NCBI RefSeq assembly: GCF_947179165.1
Contig: NC_077240.1
Location: 6,126,001-6,190,000 of the forward strand
Reading direction: 5' to 3'
Length of the DNA: 64,000 nt
From: Solanum dulcamara
Taxonomy: Eukaryota > Streptophyta > Magnoliopsida > Solanales > Solanaceae
The stretch's first letter is position 1. The number at the start of each line of letters is the position of its first letter. The position numbers and the translations under genes are program-made. The notes beneath the pieces were generated by a model, which had not been told where the DNA came from, ran no database searches, and was given only the letters and a program-made list of their open reading frames with translations. Below are positions 63,535 to 64,000 of the stretch, in pieces.

Positions 63535-63821
63535 TTTAAAATAGGCATAATACATAAATATGACTTTTAACTTGGCTATAACTATGACTTCTAACTTTAC
63601 TAGTGTACAAATAGACACATTTATCTTACATGATATCCTACATGATAATTTTGTGTCCCACGTGGCATCCTATGTGTATTGTGCCACATAGGACATGTTT
63701 GTCTACTTATTCAATTTGATACAAGTTTAAGTTCCTATCTGTGCACAACTAAATTTGGAGGGTATAAATCTAAAATGAGGTCAAGTAAAAAGGCATACTT
63801 ATTTATTATGCCTTTTAAATA
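63535..63821. mobile_element. MITE with about 40-bp terminal inverted repeats
   Basis: The left end 'ttaaaataggcataatacat' 'aaatatgacttttaacttgg' matches the complement of the right end, which reads 'ttaaaaggcataataaataa' 'gtatgcctttttacttgacc'. The inside ('gacacatttatcttacatga', 'cccacgtggcatcctatgtg') is a common Solanaceae repeat. No transposase is present. The ORF at 63679-63879 lies partly in this element and is not a gene. Confidence 0.65.
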
Positions 63822-64000
63822 TCTATACCCATTGTCAATATATGTAATTGTATTGGTTAAATGCGTCAATCGAGAATAAGAGTTTGATATGAAAACGTGT
63901 TCTATTAACTCTCAAGTGAAGCAAAAGGGATGGGCACAGTTAATTACTCTTTAGACCAAACGACATCTGCACTTATAAAATTTATAAGACATTATATATT
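63822..64000. other. End of window, no feature seen
   Basis: AT-rich sequence continuing off the window. Confidence 0.3.

Overview
This is nuclear plant DNA, almost certainly from the nightshade family (Solanaceae, Solanum-like). Genes have GT-AG introns, intergenic DNA is very AT-rich, and the repeats are types familiar from Solanaceae: tRNA-derived SINEs, LINE tails ending in TTG repeats, foldback MITEs and a decayed copia element. The pair of CP24 (Lhcb6) genes close to a SERK3-type receptor kinase and a FabZ gene matches, from memory, the gene order on tomato chromosome 1. There is no bacterial, plasmid or CRISPR content.

Layout. 1-4200 is AT-rich spacer with decayed LINE pieces and a duplicated hairpin. 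4591-13596 (+) is an 11-exon SERK/BAK1-type co-receptor kinase. 14680-16107 (-) is a one-exon F-box/kelch gene with an intron in its leader. 19067-23451 (+) is a six-exon TGS1-type cap methyltransferase. 26057-27449 (+) encodes a small heavy-metal-associated (HMA) domain protein. 29487-31018 (-) encodes a GPI-anchored lipid-transfer protein with a 27-base internal exon. 34006-38572 is a dead Ty1/copia element. 41266-47129 (-) encodes a plastid-type PP2C phosphatase with a long acidic, repeat-bearing N-terminus. 48220-49185 (+) and 55374-56238 (+) are two CP24 antenna genes, separated by a LINE piece and a PORR organelle RNA-binding gene (52091-53861, -). 56864-60747 (-) encodes plastid FabZ. 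60748-64000 is AT-rich spacer with MITE-like repeats.

Function. The genes are ordinary housekeeping and signalling genes and do not form one pathway. Several products probably act in plastids (both CP24 proteins, FabZ, the PP2C) and the PORR protein acts in an organelle. The clearest structural event is a direct segmental duplication of about 2 kb (47967-50093 and 55144-57091). It carries the CP24 promoter, the CP24 gene and part of the last FabZ exon; the FabZ part of the first copy is a frameshifted fragment.

I found no convincing undescribed biological system. The observations most worth a second look are the CP24/FabZ duplication, the in-frame coding repeat in the PP2C, the Mutator-like foldback inside the SERK intron, the very short upstream ORFs of the SERK gene, and some unusual kinase residues in that SERK.
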